Shown one piece after another: positions 56,656-64,000 of a stretch of 64,000 nt of DNA. The notes beneath the pieces are model-generated. The model did not search any database. It was not told where the DNA came from and was given only the letters and a program-made list of their open reading frames with translations. Origin of the DNA: Rhodovulum sp. 12E13 (GTDB lineage: Bacteria; Pseudomonadota; Alphaproteobacteria; Rhodobacterales; Rhodobacteraceae). Numbering within the stretch: the first letter of the stretch is position 1; every line of letters starts with the position of its first letter. Position numbers and translations under genes: made by a program. The DNA lies in contig NZ_QPLK01000001.1 in NCBI RefSeq assembly GCF_003340565.1, forward strand, positions 1 to 64,000, read 5' to 3'.

Positions 56656-58043
56656 ACATGCGCGAGACGACGAGCGCGGCGCCGGACGCGGCGGCAGCGG
56701 TGGGCGCGGCGCTAAGCCGGCTGGTGGCGCACCTGGCGGCGACCGGGTGGGACGACCTGCCCGAGGCGGTGCGCACGCGGGCCGCCCTGGTCATGGCCGA
56801 CGATCTCGCGGCGATGGTCGCCGCGCGGGACGAGCCCGAGGTGGTCGCGCTGCACGACGGCCTGGCCCGAGCCGCCGGCCCGGCGGAGGCGACGGTGTTC
56901 AACGGGCGGGGGATGCGGCTCGACCGCTACTCGGCGGCCCTGGCCAATGGCTGCGCGGGCGACTGGGCCGAACTCGACGAAGGCTACCGGCGAGTGATCT
57001 GCCATGCCGGCCTCTACTGCCTGCCGGCGCTGCTCGCCGAGGGCGAGGCCGAGGGGCACGCCACGCGCGACATGCTGCGCGCGCTGGTGCTGGGGTACGA
57101 GGTGGCGGCTCGGGTGGCGCGCTGCTTCATCTTTCCCAACCTCGTGCTGCACCCGCATGGCTCGCTCGCGGCGGTGGGCGCGGCGGCGGCGGTGGCCTTC
57201 CTGCGCCGCGTGCCGGCGGATCACGCGGTGGCCGCGATCTCGTCGGCCGCGACCATGGTGCTGCCCGGCCCTTACACCCACCCGATCGAGGGCTCGCTGG
57301 TGCGCAACGTCTGGCCGGGCGTGGCGGCGCAGACCGGGCTGCGGGCGGTCGACTGGGCCGGCATCGGCATTGCCGGCCTGCCGACCGCGCTGCACGACGT
57401 CTACGCCGACGCCTTCGGCGCCACGCCCGATGCGTCGCAGCTCGACGGCGGGCTCGGCGAGGAATGGGCGATCTCGGACGGCTATCACAAGGTCTTTGCC
57501 TGCTGCCAGTATGGCCACGCGACCATCGAGGCGACGCTCAAGCTACTGGAGCAGACCCCGCAGGAACGCATCCGGTCGATCCGGCTCGACACCCACTACA
57601 AGGCGCGGGTGATGGACAACCCCGACCCGCCCACGACCATCGGCGCCAAGTTCTCGATCCAGCACATCGCGGCGACGGCGGCGGTGCATGGCTCGGGCGG
57701 GGCGGAGGCGTTCTCGGCGGCGTCGCTCTCGCATCCGCGCGTGGCCGAGCTGCGCCACAAGGTGCAGATCGCCGCGTGGGAGCCGGTGCCAGAGTGGCCC
57801 AACGACCGCCCGACCCGCGTGACGTGGGAGCTCGACGACGGCTCGACCGTCTCGGAAGAGGTGCTGTCGGCGCGCGGCGGCCCCGACCTGCCGTTCACGC
57901 CGGACGAGATCCGCGCCAAGGCGCAGGCGATCGTGGCCGCACCCTACCCGGCGATGCCCGCCGCGCTCGACGCGCTGCTGGCGCTCGACGATGCGGTGCT
58001 GGCCGAAAGCTGGGACCGCGCCGCGGCGGCGATGACGGCGTGA
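56652..58043 (+). CDS. MmgE/PrpD-family protein, copy 2
   Basis: A 463-aa MmgE/PrpD protein. Helical domain: ALVMADDLAAMVAARDEPEV, ALANGCAGDWAELDEGYRRVICHAGLYCLPALLAEGE (equivalent of the acidic EMDD/GHPG block, here ELDEGYR and CHAGLY), VLHPHGSLAAVGAAAAV. C-terminal domain: YHKVFACCQYGHATIEATL and PTTIGAKFSIQH. It is moderately diverged from copies 1 and 3. The ATG at 56652 overlaps the preceding stop (ATGA). Function should be dehydration/isomerisation of an acid produced by, or presented to, the adjacent flavoprotein. Confidence 0.87.
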   Translation: MNMRETTSAAPDAAAAVGAALSRLVAHLAATGWDDLPEAVRTRAALVMADDLAAMVAARDEPEVVALHDGLARAAGPAEATVFNGRGMRLDRYSAALANGCAGDWAELDEGYRRVICHAGLYCLPALLAEGEAEGHATRDMLRALVLGYEVAARVARCFIFPNLVLHPHGSLAAVGAAAAVAFLRRVPADHAVAAISSAATMVLPGPYTHPIEGSLVRNVWPGVAAQTGLRAVDWAGIGIAGLPTALHDVYADAFGATPDASQLDGGLGEEWAISDGYHKVFACCQYGHATIEATLKLLEQTPQERIRSIRLDTHYKARVMDNPDPPTTIGAKFSIQHIAATAAVHGSGGAEAFSAASLSHPRVAELRHKVQIAAWEPVPEWPNDRPTRVTWELDDGSTVSEEVLSARGGPDLPFTPDEIRAKAQAIVAAPYPAMPAALDALLALDDAVLAESWDRAAAAMTA

Positions 58044-59401
58044 GCGCCGAGGCCGAGCTCGACCTGCTGGTGATCGGCGCGGGGGCCTGCGGCCTCGCCG
58101 CGGCGATCGCGGCGCACGACGCGGGCGCCACCGTCGCGATCGTGGAAAAGCGCGACCGGCCGGGGGGCAACTCGTCCCTCTCCACCGGCTCGATCCCCGG
58201 CGCCGGGTCGAAGTACCAGAAGGCCGGCGGGGTCGCGGACAGCCCCGAGCGCATGGTGGCCGACCTGATGCGCACGGCCGGCCCCCACGAGGCGGAGGAT
58301 CTCACGCGCCTGATCGCCGAGGAGAGCGCGGCCCTTTGCGAGTGGCTGATCGACGACCTCGGCGCGCGGATGGAGTTCATCTCGGCCTACAAGCATATCG
58401 GCCACTCGGTGGAGCGGCTGCACGCGCCGAAATCCCGCCGCGGGCAGGATCTGGTCGACGACCTGCTGCGCTTCGTGGCCGAGCGCGAGATCCCGCTGGC
58501 ACTGGGGCAGGCGGCCGAGCGCCTGATCGCGGAGGGCGGCGCTGTGACGGGCGCGGTGGTGGCGGGCGAGGAGATCCGCGCGCGGGCCGTCCTGCTCGCC
58601 ACCAACGGCTTCGCCGCCGACCGGGGGCTGGTTGCGCGCTTCTGTCCCGAGATCGCGCCGGCCACCTACTATGGGGCCCCGGGCTCCACCGGCGAGGCGG
58701 TGCTCTGGGGCGAGGAGCTCGGCGCGCAGCTGGCCAACATGGGCGCTTACCAGGGCTATGCCGCGGTGGCCGTTCCGCAGGGGCAGCTCCTGTCCTGGAC
58801 GACGATCGAGAAGGGCGGCATCCTGGTCGCCCGCGATGGCCAGCGCTTCGGCGACGAGTCGCGCGGCTATTCGGGCTTCGCCCCCGCGGTCATGGCGCAG
58901 GGAGAGGTCGCCTGGGCGATCTACGACGCGCGCATCCACGCCATCGCCGAGGCCGAGGAGGAATACGCCGAGATGGCCGCGATGGGCGCGGTGACCTGGG
59001 CCGACACGCTCGAAGGGCTGGCCGAGGCAACGGGACTGTGCGCGGCTTGCCTTGCGCCGTCCGTCACCGACTACAACCGCGCTGCGGCGGGCGCATCGCC
59101 CGACCGTTTCGGGCGGCGCGACTTCGGGCTGGCGCCCCTCGTGCCGCCCTATGGAGCCGTGAAGGTGCAGCCGGGCTTGTTCCACACGCAGGGGGGGCTG
59201 CTGGTCGACCGCGACGCGCGGGTGCGGCGGCGCGGCGGCGGCGTGGTGCCGGGCCTCTACGCCGGTGGAGGCGCGGCGGCAGGGATCAGCGGGCGCGAGG
59301 GCGCGTCGGGCTACGCCTCGGGCAACGGGCTGGTGACGGCGCTGGTGCTCGGCCGGCGGGCGGGCCTCGCCGCTGCGTCGGCAGCGGTACAACCGGCATA
59401 G
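58040..59401 (+). CDS. FAD-dependent oxidoreductase, fumarate-reductase/tricarballylate-dehydrogenase-like (paralogue 2)
   Basis: A 453-aa flavoprotein paralogous to the one at 41692: LLVIGAGACGLAAAIAAHDAGA (GAGACG at 13-18), AIVEKRDRPGGNSS, ATYYGAPGSTGEAVLWGEELGAQLANM, and the active-site FHTQGGLLVDRDARV plus ASGYASGNGLVTALVLG. The GTG at 58040 overlaps the upstream stop (GTGA) and gives the correct Rossmann N-terminus. It likely oxidises or reduces a C-C single/double bond beside carboxylates. The downstream MmgE gene follows after 11 nt. Confidence 0.88.
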   Translation: MSAEAELDLLVIGAGACGLAAAIAAHDAGATVAIVEKRDRPGGNSSLSTGSIPGAGSKYQKAGGVADSPERMVADLMRTAGPHEAEDLTRLIAEESAALCEWLIDDLGARMEFISAYKHIGHSVERLHAPKSRRGQDLVDDLLRFVAEREIPLALGQAAERLIAEGGAVTGAVVAGEEIRARAVLLATNGFAADRGLVARFCPEIAPATYYGAPGSTGEAVLWGEELGAQLANMGAYQGYAAVAVPQGQLLSWTTIEKGGILVARDGQRFGDESRGYSGFAPAVMAQGEVAWAIYDARIHAIAEAEEEYAEMAAMGAVTWADTLEGLAEATGLCAACLAPSVTDYNRAAAGASPDRFGRRDFGLAPLVPPYGAVKVQPGLFHTQGGLLVDRDARVRRRGGGVVPGLYAGGGAAAGISGREGASGYASGNGLVTALVLGRRAGLAAASAAVQPA

Positions 59402-59412
59402 CGGAGGCTCGC

Positions 59413-60801
59413 ATGGCGGAGGACCAGGCGGCACAGGCCGACGCCCCGAAGGCGGCACCCGAGGGAACGGCGGCCGAGCGGATTGCGGCCTTCGCCGTCG
59501 GGCTGCGCGGGGCGGGCGTGCCCGAGCCGGTGCTGCACGCCGCGACGCTTCATTTGCTCGACGCCGTGGGCGTGGGCCTCGCCGCCTCGGCCGCGCCGCA
59601 TTGCGCGGGCTGGGCGGGGGCGGCAGAGCCGGGGGCGGTGCCTCTGCTCTCGGGGGGCACGGCATCGCCGGGCTCGGCGGCGATGCTCAACGGTGCGCTG
59701 ATCCACGCTCTCGAATACGACGACACGCATACCGGCTCGGTCGTGCACGGCAGCGCCGTGGCCGCGCCTGCGGCGCTTGCCGCAGGGGCCGAGGCGGGCG
59801 CGACGGGCCGGGAGGCGCTGCTTGCCAGCGTGCTCGCGTGGGAGGTGGCGGTGCGGATCGGGCGAGCGGCGCCCGGGGCGTTCCAGGCCCGCGGGTTCCA
59901 GGCGACGACGGTGGGCGGCGCGGTGGGCGCGGCGGCGGCATCGGCCTTCCTGCGCGGGCTCGACCCGGTGCGCATCGTGTCGGCGCTCGGCATCGCGGGC
60001 AGCGAGGCATCGGGCACCCTCGCCTTCCTGTCGGACGGCGCCACCGTAAAGGCGCTGAACCCAGGCTGGGCGGCGCGGACGGGGCTGACGGCGGCGCGGC
60101 TGGCCGAGGTGGGGATGACCGGGCCGGCCGACATACTCGAGGGCCGCTTCGGCGTGATGGCCGCCTTTGCCGGTATCGAGGACGGGCTCGGCACCGAGCT
60201 GTCGGACTTGGGTGACAGGTGGCATCTGCCCGACGCGGCGTTCAAGCTCTGGCCCTGCTGCCATTACATTCACCCCTTTCTCGAGGCGCTCGGCGGGCTT
60301 GTGAGAGAGGGCCTCGCTGCACCCGACATCCTTTCCCTCACCGTCCACGTTCCTCCGCCGATGGTGCCGCTGATCTGCGAGCCGTGGGCGCGGCGGCAGG
60401 CGCCCGCCACGGGATATGACGGCAAGTGGGGGTTGCCCTGGTGTCTTGCCGTGCTGCTGACCGACGGGGCGGTGACGGTCGAGAGCTTCGAAGCGGCCCC
60501 GCGCGCCGAGGTGACCGCGCTGGCGCGGCGGATGGAGTGGGTCGCGATGGCCGGCCACGGCTTCCCCGACCGCTTTGCCGCGCGGATCGAGGTCGAGACG
60601 GTCTCGGGCCGGCATGTGGCCGAGGTAGCGTCGGTGCTCGGCGGTCCGGGCCGGCCTGTCCCGGACGAGGCGATCCGTGCCAAGTTCCGCGCGAACGCCG
60701 CGCGCCGTCTTCCGCCCCCCTCTGTCGACCGGCTCGAGGCCGCGCTGCTCGGGCTGGCCGAGGCGCCCGACCTGTCGGAGCTGACGGCGGCCCTCGGCTG
60801 A
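59413..60801 (+). CDS. MmgE/PrpD-family protein, copy 3
   Basis: A 462-aa MmgE/PrpD protein with the most canonical sequence of the three: LLDAVGVGLAASAA, MLNGALIHALEYDDTHTGSVVHGSAVAAPAALA (the EYDDTH and VHGS active-site block), RGFQATTVGGAVGAAAASAF and FKLWPCCHYIHPFLEAL. Compared with copies 1 and 2 it keeps the EYDDTH signature, so it is the best candidate for a classical dehydratase/decarboxylase. The ATG at 59413 has GGAGG 5 nt upstream. Convergent with the TRAP large permease (2-nt gap). Confidence 0.92.
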   Translation: MAEDQAAQADAPKAAPEGTAAERIAAFAVGLRGAGVPEPVLHAATLHLLDAVGVGLAASAAPHCAGWAGAAEPGAVPLLSGGTASPGSAAMLNGALIHALEYDDTHTGSVVHGSAVAAPAALAAGAEAGATGREALLASVLAWEVAVRIGRAAPGAFQARGFQATTVGGAVGAAAASAFLRGLDPVRIVSALGIAGSEASGTLAFLSDGATVKALNPGWAARTGLTAARLAEVGMTGPADILEGRFGVMAAFAGIEDGLGTELSDLGDRWHLPDAAFKLWPCCHYIHPFLEALGGLVREGLAAPDILSLTVHVPPPMVPLICEPWARRQAPATGYDGKWGLPWCLAVLLTDGAVTVESFEAAPRAEVTALARRMEWVAMAGHGFPDRFAARIEVETVSGRHVAEVASVLGGPGRPVPDEAIRAKFRANAARRLPPPSVDRLEAALLGLAEAPDLSELTAALG

Positions 60802-60803
60802 TC

Positions 60804-62114
60804 TCAGCCCATCAGCGAGGGCAGGAACAGCACGATCGAGGGGAAGGCGATCAGCAGCCCCAGCGTCACCACGTCCATCAGCAGGAACGGCGTGACGCCG
60901 GCGAAGACCTGCTCGAGCGACATGGGCACCGGCGAGGCCGAACGCACGACATAGACGTTGAGGCCCACGGGCGGCGTGATGAGGCTGATCTCGGCCAGCT
61001 TGATGGCGATGACGCCCAGCCAGATCGGGTCGTAGCCGACGCTCGTCATGATCGGGAACATGATCGGCAACGTCATCACCATGATCGCGATCGGATCGAT
61101 CAGCATGCCGAGGATCAGGTAGAGCACGGCGAAGCCGGCCAGGTAGGCGATGGGCGGCCAGCCGAGCGCCAGCATCCACTCCGAGATGTCGCCGACGAGG
61201 CCCGTATAGGTGAGGAAGCGGGCGAAGATGATCCCGCCGATGACGATGATGAAGATCGTCGAGGTGGTGATGCCGGCGTCCTTGAACGTCTCGATCAGGG
61301 TGGCGCGGTTGAGCCGCCGCTTGGCCAGCACGATCAGGAAGGCGCCGAAGGCCCCGATGGCGCCGGCATAGGTCGGCACGAAGAAGCCGAGGTAGATGCC
61401 GCCGATCACCAGCACGAAGAGGAACGTGATGCCCCACACGCCCTTGAGCGATTCCCACTTCTCGCGCCGGGTGATGGTGACATCGGGCACGGGGGCGAGG
61501 TGGGGATAGCGCACGGCGATCAGGTAGATGCCCAGCAGGTAGACGCCCGCCGACAGCAGCCCCGGCAAGAGCCCCGCCACCAGAAGCCGTGCCACCGACT
61601 GCTCGGTGATGACGGCATAGACGATCATCAGGATAGAGGGCGGGATCAGCGAGGCCAGCGTGCCCGAGGCCGCGATGCAGCCCGCCGAGAGCCGCTTGTC
61701 GTAGCCGAACTTCGTCATCTCGGGCATCGCCATCTTGGTGAAGACCGCGGCGTTGACGATGGTCGAGCCGCAGGCCGCGCCGAACGCCGCCGAGGCGAGC
61801 GTGGTCGCCATGGCGAGCCCCCCGCGCACCTTGCCCATCCAGTTGTAGGCGGCCCTGTAGAGGTCTGTTGTCAGCCCCGCTTGCGTGGCGAGCGCCCCCA
61901 TCAGGATGAACAGCGGGATCACCGCGAGGGTGAAAGAGTTCGTCGTCGAGAACGGGACCGTGGCGACCTGCGCCAGCGCGGCCCGGTCGTTGATCGAAAG
62001 CAGGATGCCGGTGAAGCCCGACAGGCCCAGCCCCACCCCGATGTTCACGCCGCAGACCAGCATGAAGACGAGCATGGCGGCGACGATCAGGCCGGTGGTG
62101 GCAGGATCGAGCAT
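60804..62114 (-). CDS. TRAP transporter large permease (DctM family)
   Basis: A 436-aa inner-membrane ion-coupled transporter with about 12 hydrophobic segments. Diagnostic DctM stretches: FTLAVIPLFILMGALATQAGL, GLAMATTLASAAFGAACGSTIVNAAVF, CIAASGTLASLIPPSILMIVYAVITEQSVARLLVAGLLPG and LITPPVGLNVYVV (blocks). It works with the small permease (16 nt upstream) and the binding protein. TRAP systems import dicarboxylates, keto acids and related organic acids. Promoter is that of the binding-protein gene at 63735. Confidence 0.96.
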   Translation of the reverse strand: MLDPATTGLIVAAMLVFMLVCGVNIGVGLGLSGFTGILLSINDRAALAQVATVPFSTTNSFTLAVIPLFILMGALATQAGLTTDLYRAAYNWMGKVRGGLAMATTLASAAFGAACGSTIVNAAVFTKMAMPEMTKFGYDKRLSAGCIAASGTLASLIPPSILMIVYAVITEQSVARLLVAGLLPGLLSAGVYLLGIYLIAVRYPHLAPVPDVTITRREKWESLKGVWGITFLFVLVIGGIYLGFFVPTYAGAIGAFGAFLIVLAKRRLNRATLIETFKDAGITTSTIFIIVIGGIIFARFLTYTGLVGDISEWMLALGWPPIAYLAGFAVLYLILGMLIDPIAIMVMTLPIMFPIMTSVGYDPIWLGVIAIKLAEISLITPPVGLNVYVVRSASPVPMSLEQVFAGVTPFLLMDVVTLGLLIAFPSIVLFLPSLMG

Positions 62115-62130
62115 CGGGGTCTCCGGAAGG

Positions 62131-62664
62131 TTACTGGGAGCCGGACAGGTCGACCACGTCCGTCTCCAGCGGTGCGCCGGTGCGGATGCGGCCCAGATCG
62201 ACGATCAGGTGCAGCACGAGTTGCAGGATCATCAGGGCGCAGCCCGCGCAGAGCACGAAGCGTGCGGGCCAGAGCGGGAAGCGGATCAGACCCACCGTCG
62301 CCTCGCCGATCTGGTAGGAGTAGAGCGCCTCGCCCCATCCCTGCCAGAGGATCAGCCCGAAGAAGACGATGGCGCAGAGATCGGTCAGCACGTCCATCGC
62401 CGCGCGCACGCGGGGCGACATGCGAAGGTAGACGATCTCGACCCGGATGTGCGCCCGGCGGATCTGGGCATAGGCCAGTGCGCCGAACACGATCAGCACC
62501 ATCGTGCTCTCGGTCAGTTCGCGCGGCCCCGGCACGGGCACCAGCAGCAGGTTGGTGCCCACCACGTCGGCCACGCCGAGGAACATGGAGAACAACATCC
62601 CAAGCCCGCCGATCATCAGCACGGCGAGGGCCAGTCGTTCCACGATCTTCTGGATGAGGTGCAT
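62131..62664 (-). CDS. TRAP transporter small permease (DctQ family)
   Basis: A 177-aa, four-helix membrane subunit. Hydrophobic spans: LAVLMIGGLGMLFSMFLGVADVVGTNL, ESTMVLIVFGALAYAQIRRAHIRVEIV, VLTDLCAIVFFGLILWQGWGEALYS and the last near VLCAGCALMILQLVLHLIVDL (given as short blocks). The RRAHIRVEI segment is the usual DctQ landmark. It lies 51 nt after the binding-protein stop and 16 nt before the large permease. Confidence 0.94.
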   Translation of the reverse strand: MHLIQKIVERLALAVLMIGGLGMLFSMFLGVADVVGTNLLLVPVPGPRELTESTMVLIVFGALAYAQIRRAHIRVEIVYLRMSPRVRAAMDVLTDLCAIVFFGLILWQGWGEALYSYQIGEATVGLIRFPLWPARFVLCAGCALMILQLVLHLIVDLGRIRTGAPLETDVVDLSGSQ

Positions 62665-62715
62665 CTTGCCCCTGAATGCGGGCGGCGGGCCCGGAGGCCC
62701 GCCGCGTGGCGAGGA

Positions 62716-63735
62716 TCAGCTCTCGCCGGCGATCTTCGAGCGCCAGTAGTCGGCGGTTTCGTTCGCTTCCTCGGCCAGGCCGCGGCCTTCCATGTCCTCG
62801 ACCCAGTTCTGGAGCAGGTCGGGGGCCGTTTCCTTCCACTTGGCCAGTTCCGCGTCGGGGAAGGGCTTGATGGTGCCGCCGGCGGCGACGATCTGTTCGC
62901 CGGCCTCTTCCTCGATGGCGTCGATGGCGCCGATATAGGCCTCGTTGGCCTTGGCGGCCTCTTCGAGCACGACGGCGCGGTCCTCGTCCGAGAGGTCGGC
63001 CAGAACGTCCTTGTTGATGACGATCAGGTGGCCGGCGATGGCCATGACCGGGCCGCAGGAATAGGGGCCGGGCTCGTAGAGGCGGTTGGCCAGGATGTTG
63101 CCGCGGTTGAGGAACGAGTAGTCGAGCGAGCCGCGCTGCAGGGCCTCGTAGACGTCGCCCACCCCGACCGAGACCGGCACCGCGCCGATCGCCTCGTGCG
63201 CCTTGGGGATGTCGGCGCCGAACGAGCGCAGCTTCTTGCCCTCGAGCGCGGCGACGCTGTCGCAGTTCTCGTCGGGGCCGGTGAGGTAGTATGCGCCGAG
63301 CGGCTGGTGGAACAGGAACTCGACGTTGAACTTGTCGAGCTCCTCCTGGAAGTAGGGCAGATCCTCGTAGGCCTGGGCCGAGATCTCCATCGCCTGGCGC
63401 GGGGTGTCGAACACGAAGGGGATCTGGTAGGCGCGCCAGAACAGCAGTTGGTCGGCGTAGTAGCCCGGCACGACCGAGGCCATGTCGATGGCGCCGCGGC
63501 CCGCGAGCGTCAGGATCTCGTTGCCCGCGCCGAGGCCGCCCGAATAGGTGATCTCGATGTTCACGCGGCCGTCGGTGCGCTCGGCGACGGCGGCTGCGAA
63601 ATCCTTCTCGACCTGAAGATACTCCGAATCGGCGAGGTAGTGCCCCCAGCGGAGCGTCGTCTGCGCGGAGGCGGCCGTCGCCACGAGGGCGAGCGCCGCG
63701 GCGCTTGCCGCCAGGCTGCTGAAGCGGTGGAACAT
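62716..63735 (-). CDS. TRAP transporter substrate-binding protein (DctP family)
   Basis: A 339-aa periplasmic binding protein. Signal peptide LAASAAALALVATAASA ends at about residue 24, giving a mature QTTLRWGHYLADSEYL. DctP landmarks: GLGAGNEILTLAGRGAIDMASVVPGYYADQLLFW, LEGKKLRSFGADIPKAHEAIGAVPVSVGVGDVYEALQRGSLDYSF (selectivity helix region; blocks). The usual conserved Arg in LEGKKLR is kept for carboxylate binding. ATG 63735 with AGGGAG at 6-nt spacing. Upstream 243-bp gap holds the AACTGTTGACAGTT palindrome. Substrate probably an organic acid handled by the neighbouring enzymes. Confidence 0.95.
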   Translation of the reverse strand: MFHRFSSLAASAAALALVATAASAQTTLRWGHYLADSEYLQVEKDFAAAVAERTDGRVNIEITYSGGLGAGNEILTLAGRGAIDMASVVPGYYADQLLFWRAYQIPFVFDTPRQAMEISAQAYEDLPYFQEELDKFNVEFLFHQPLGAYYLTGPDENCDSVAALEGKKLRSFGADIPKAHEAIGAVPVSVGVGDVYEALQRGSLDYSFLNRGNILANRLYEPGPYSCGPVMAIAGHLIVINKDVLADLSDEDRAVVLEEAAKANEAYIGAIDAIEEEAGEQIVAAGGTIKPFPDAELAKWKETAPDLLQNWVEDMEGRGLAEEANETADYWRSKIAGES

Positions 63736-63910
63736 GATCGACTCCCTGTTATCGCGCACCATTTTCGCGGTGCGCCGGTCTCTTTGGTCGTGACGGCCGC
63801 GTCGGGCCCGCCCGGCGGCACGTCGCCCCGGGCCGTCGCCGATCACGGTAGCGCCTCGTCAACGCGGCGCAAGCGCGCGGGTGAGGCGTTCTTCCCTTGC
63901 CGGACCGGTC

Positions 63911-63924
63911 AACTGTTGACAGTT
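63911..63924. promoter_or_regulatory. Operator-like near-palindrome AACTGTTGACAGTT
   Basis: Matches the 55935 site in 13 of 14 positions (central T for C). It lies 176 nt upstream of the TRAP binding-protein start and 55 nt before a plus-strand start at 63979. It therefore lies between divergent genes, as the first copy does. Confidence 0.7.
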
Positions 63925-63978
63925 ATTCAGCAGGCGAAACTAATGTCAATTGCCGCATCCCGCGGCGGAAGGAGTGCG

Positions 63979-64000
63979 ATGGCCCGCGCCGCCCGACAGG
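63979..64000 (+). CDS. Start of a further gene, cut by the window edge
   Basis: ATG at 63979 with GGAAGGAG at 63967-63974, 4 nt upstream; only MARAARQ is visible. Divergent from the TRAP operon and 55 nt from a regulator-type palindrome, it could be the regulator of the region, but seven residues allow no family call. Confidence 0.5.

Overview
The window is very GC-rich, with long genes, many 4-nt ATGA/GTGA overlaps and GTG starts. Gene content points to an alphaproteobacterium of the Rhodobacterales (Rhodobacteraceae/Roseobacteraceae type). The supporting features are a short flagellar run motB-flgE-flgK-flgL-flgI, a DUF2853 protein, a fused STAS-MlaE permease, a TRAP transporter, and an intergenic repeat of a style I associate with this order. 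The species cannot be named from the sequence.

Layout, left half. The left edge holds the 3' end of an IS5-family transposase (1-127). Then come purE-purK (204-1752), a minus-strand Mla/MCE lipid-transport operon (1961-6236), two small genes of unknown function (6294-7120) and tex (7387-9744). After a poorly coding stretch (10049-10703) lies a carbohydrate ABC operon on the minus strand (10704-18219). It encodes a LacI regulator, a binding protein, two unusual permeases, a GH63-like hydrolase and an ATPase. A perfect 16-bp palindrome sits in front of the LacI gene. From 18550 to 31312 there is a DUF2853 gene, a GDP-mannose enzyme, a phosphoesterase, a rhomboid protease and a divergent exopolysaccharide locus. 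That locus has an initiating sugar transferase, TPR lipoprotein, SLBB export protein and outer-membrane barrel on the minus strand. On the plus strand it has an AAA ATPase, a chain-length regulator and a BY-kinase. The set resembles exosortase (XrtA)-associated loci, but no exosortase is in view.

Layout, right half. Flagellar genes occupy 31380-37516. They are followed by a dgcN-dgcA pair (D-glutamate catabolism type) and adenine deaminase. The most interesting part is a roughly 22-kb accessory catabolic region, 41692-63735. It encodes hydantoinase/oxoprolinase subunits HyuA and HyuB, an N-carbamoyl-D-amino-acid hydrolase, a hydantoin-racemase relative lacking both catalytic cysteines and two isochorismatase-fold amidases. 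It also encodes an allantoinase/imidase-like deacetylase, two paralogous fumarate-reductase-like flavoproteins, three MmgE/PrpD proteins, a LeuCD-type hydro-lyase, a PrpB-like C-C lyase, two SnoaL-like proteins, a GntR regulator and a complete TRAP importer. My reading, which is inference, is uptake of a cyclic imide, hydantoin or other N-containing dicarboxylic compound. Hydrolytic removal of nitrogen would follow, then methylcitrate-like dehydration/hydration and cleavage to central metabolites.

Regulatory and structural signals support the region as a unit. A 14-bp palindrome (AACTGTYGACAGTT) occurs both at the 55875-55965 divergent promoter and upstream of the TRAP genes. A different palindrome (GTTGATATATCAAC) precedes the GntR gene. 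A three-hairpin palindromic element with compensatory base changes occurs at 41611 and 54138, bracketing the hydantoinase half of the region.
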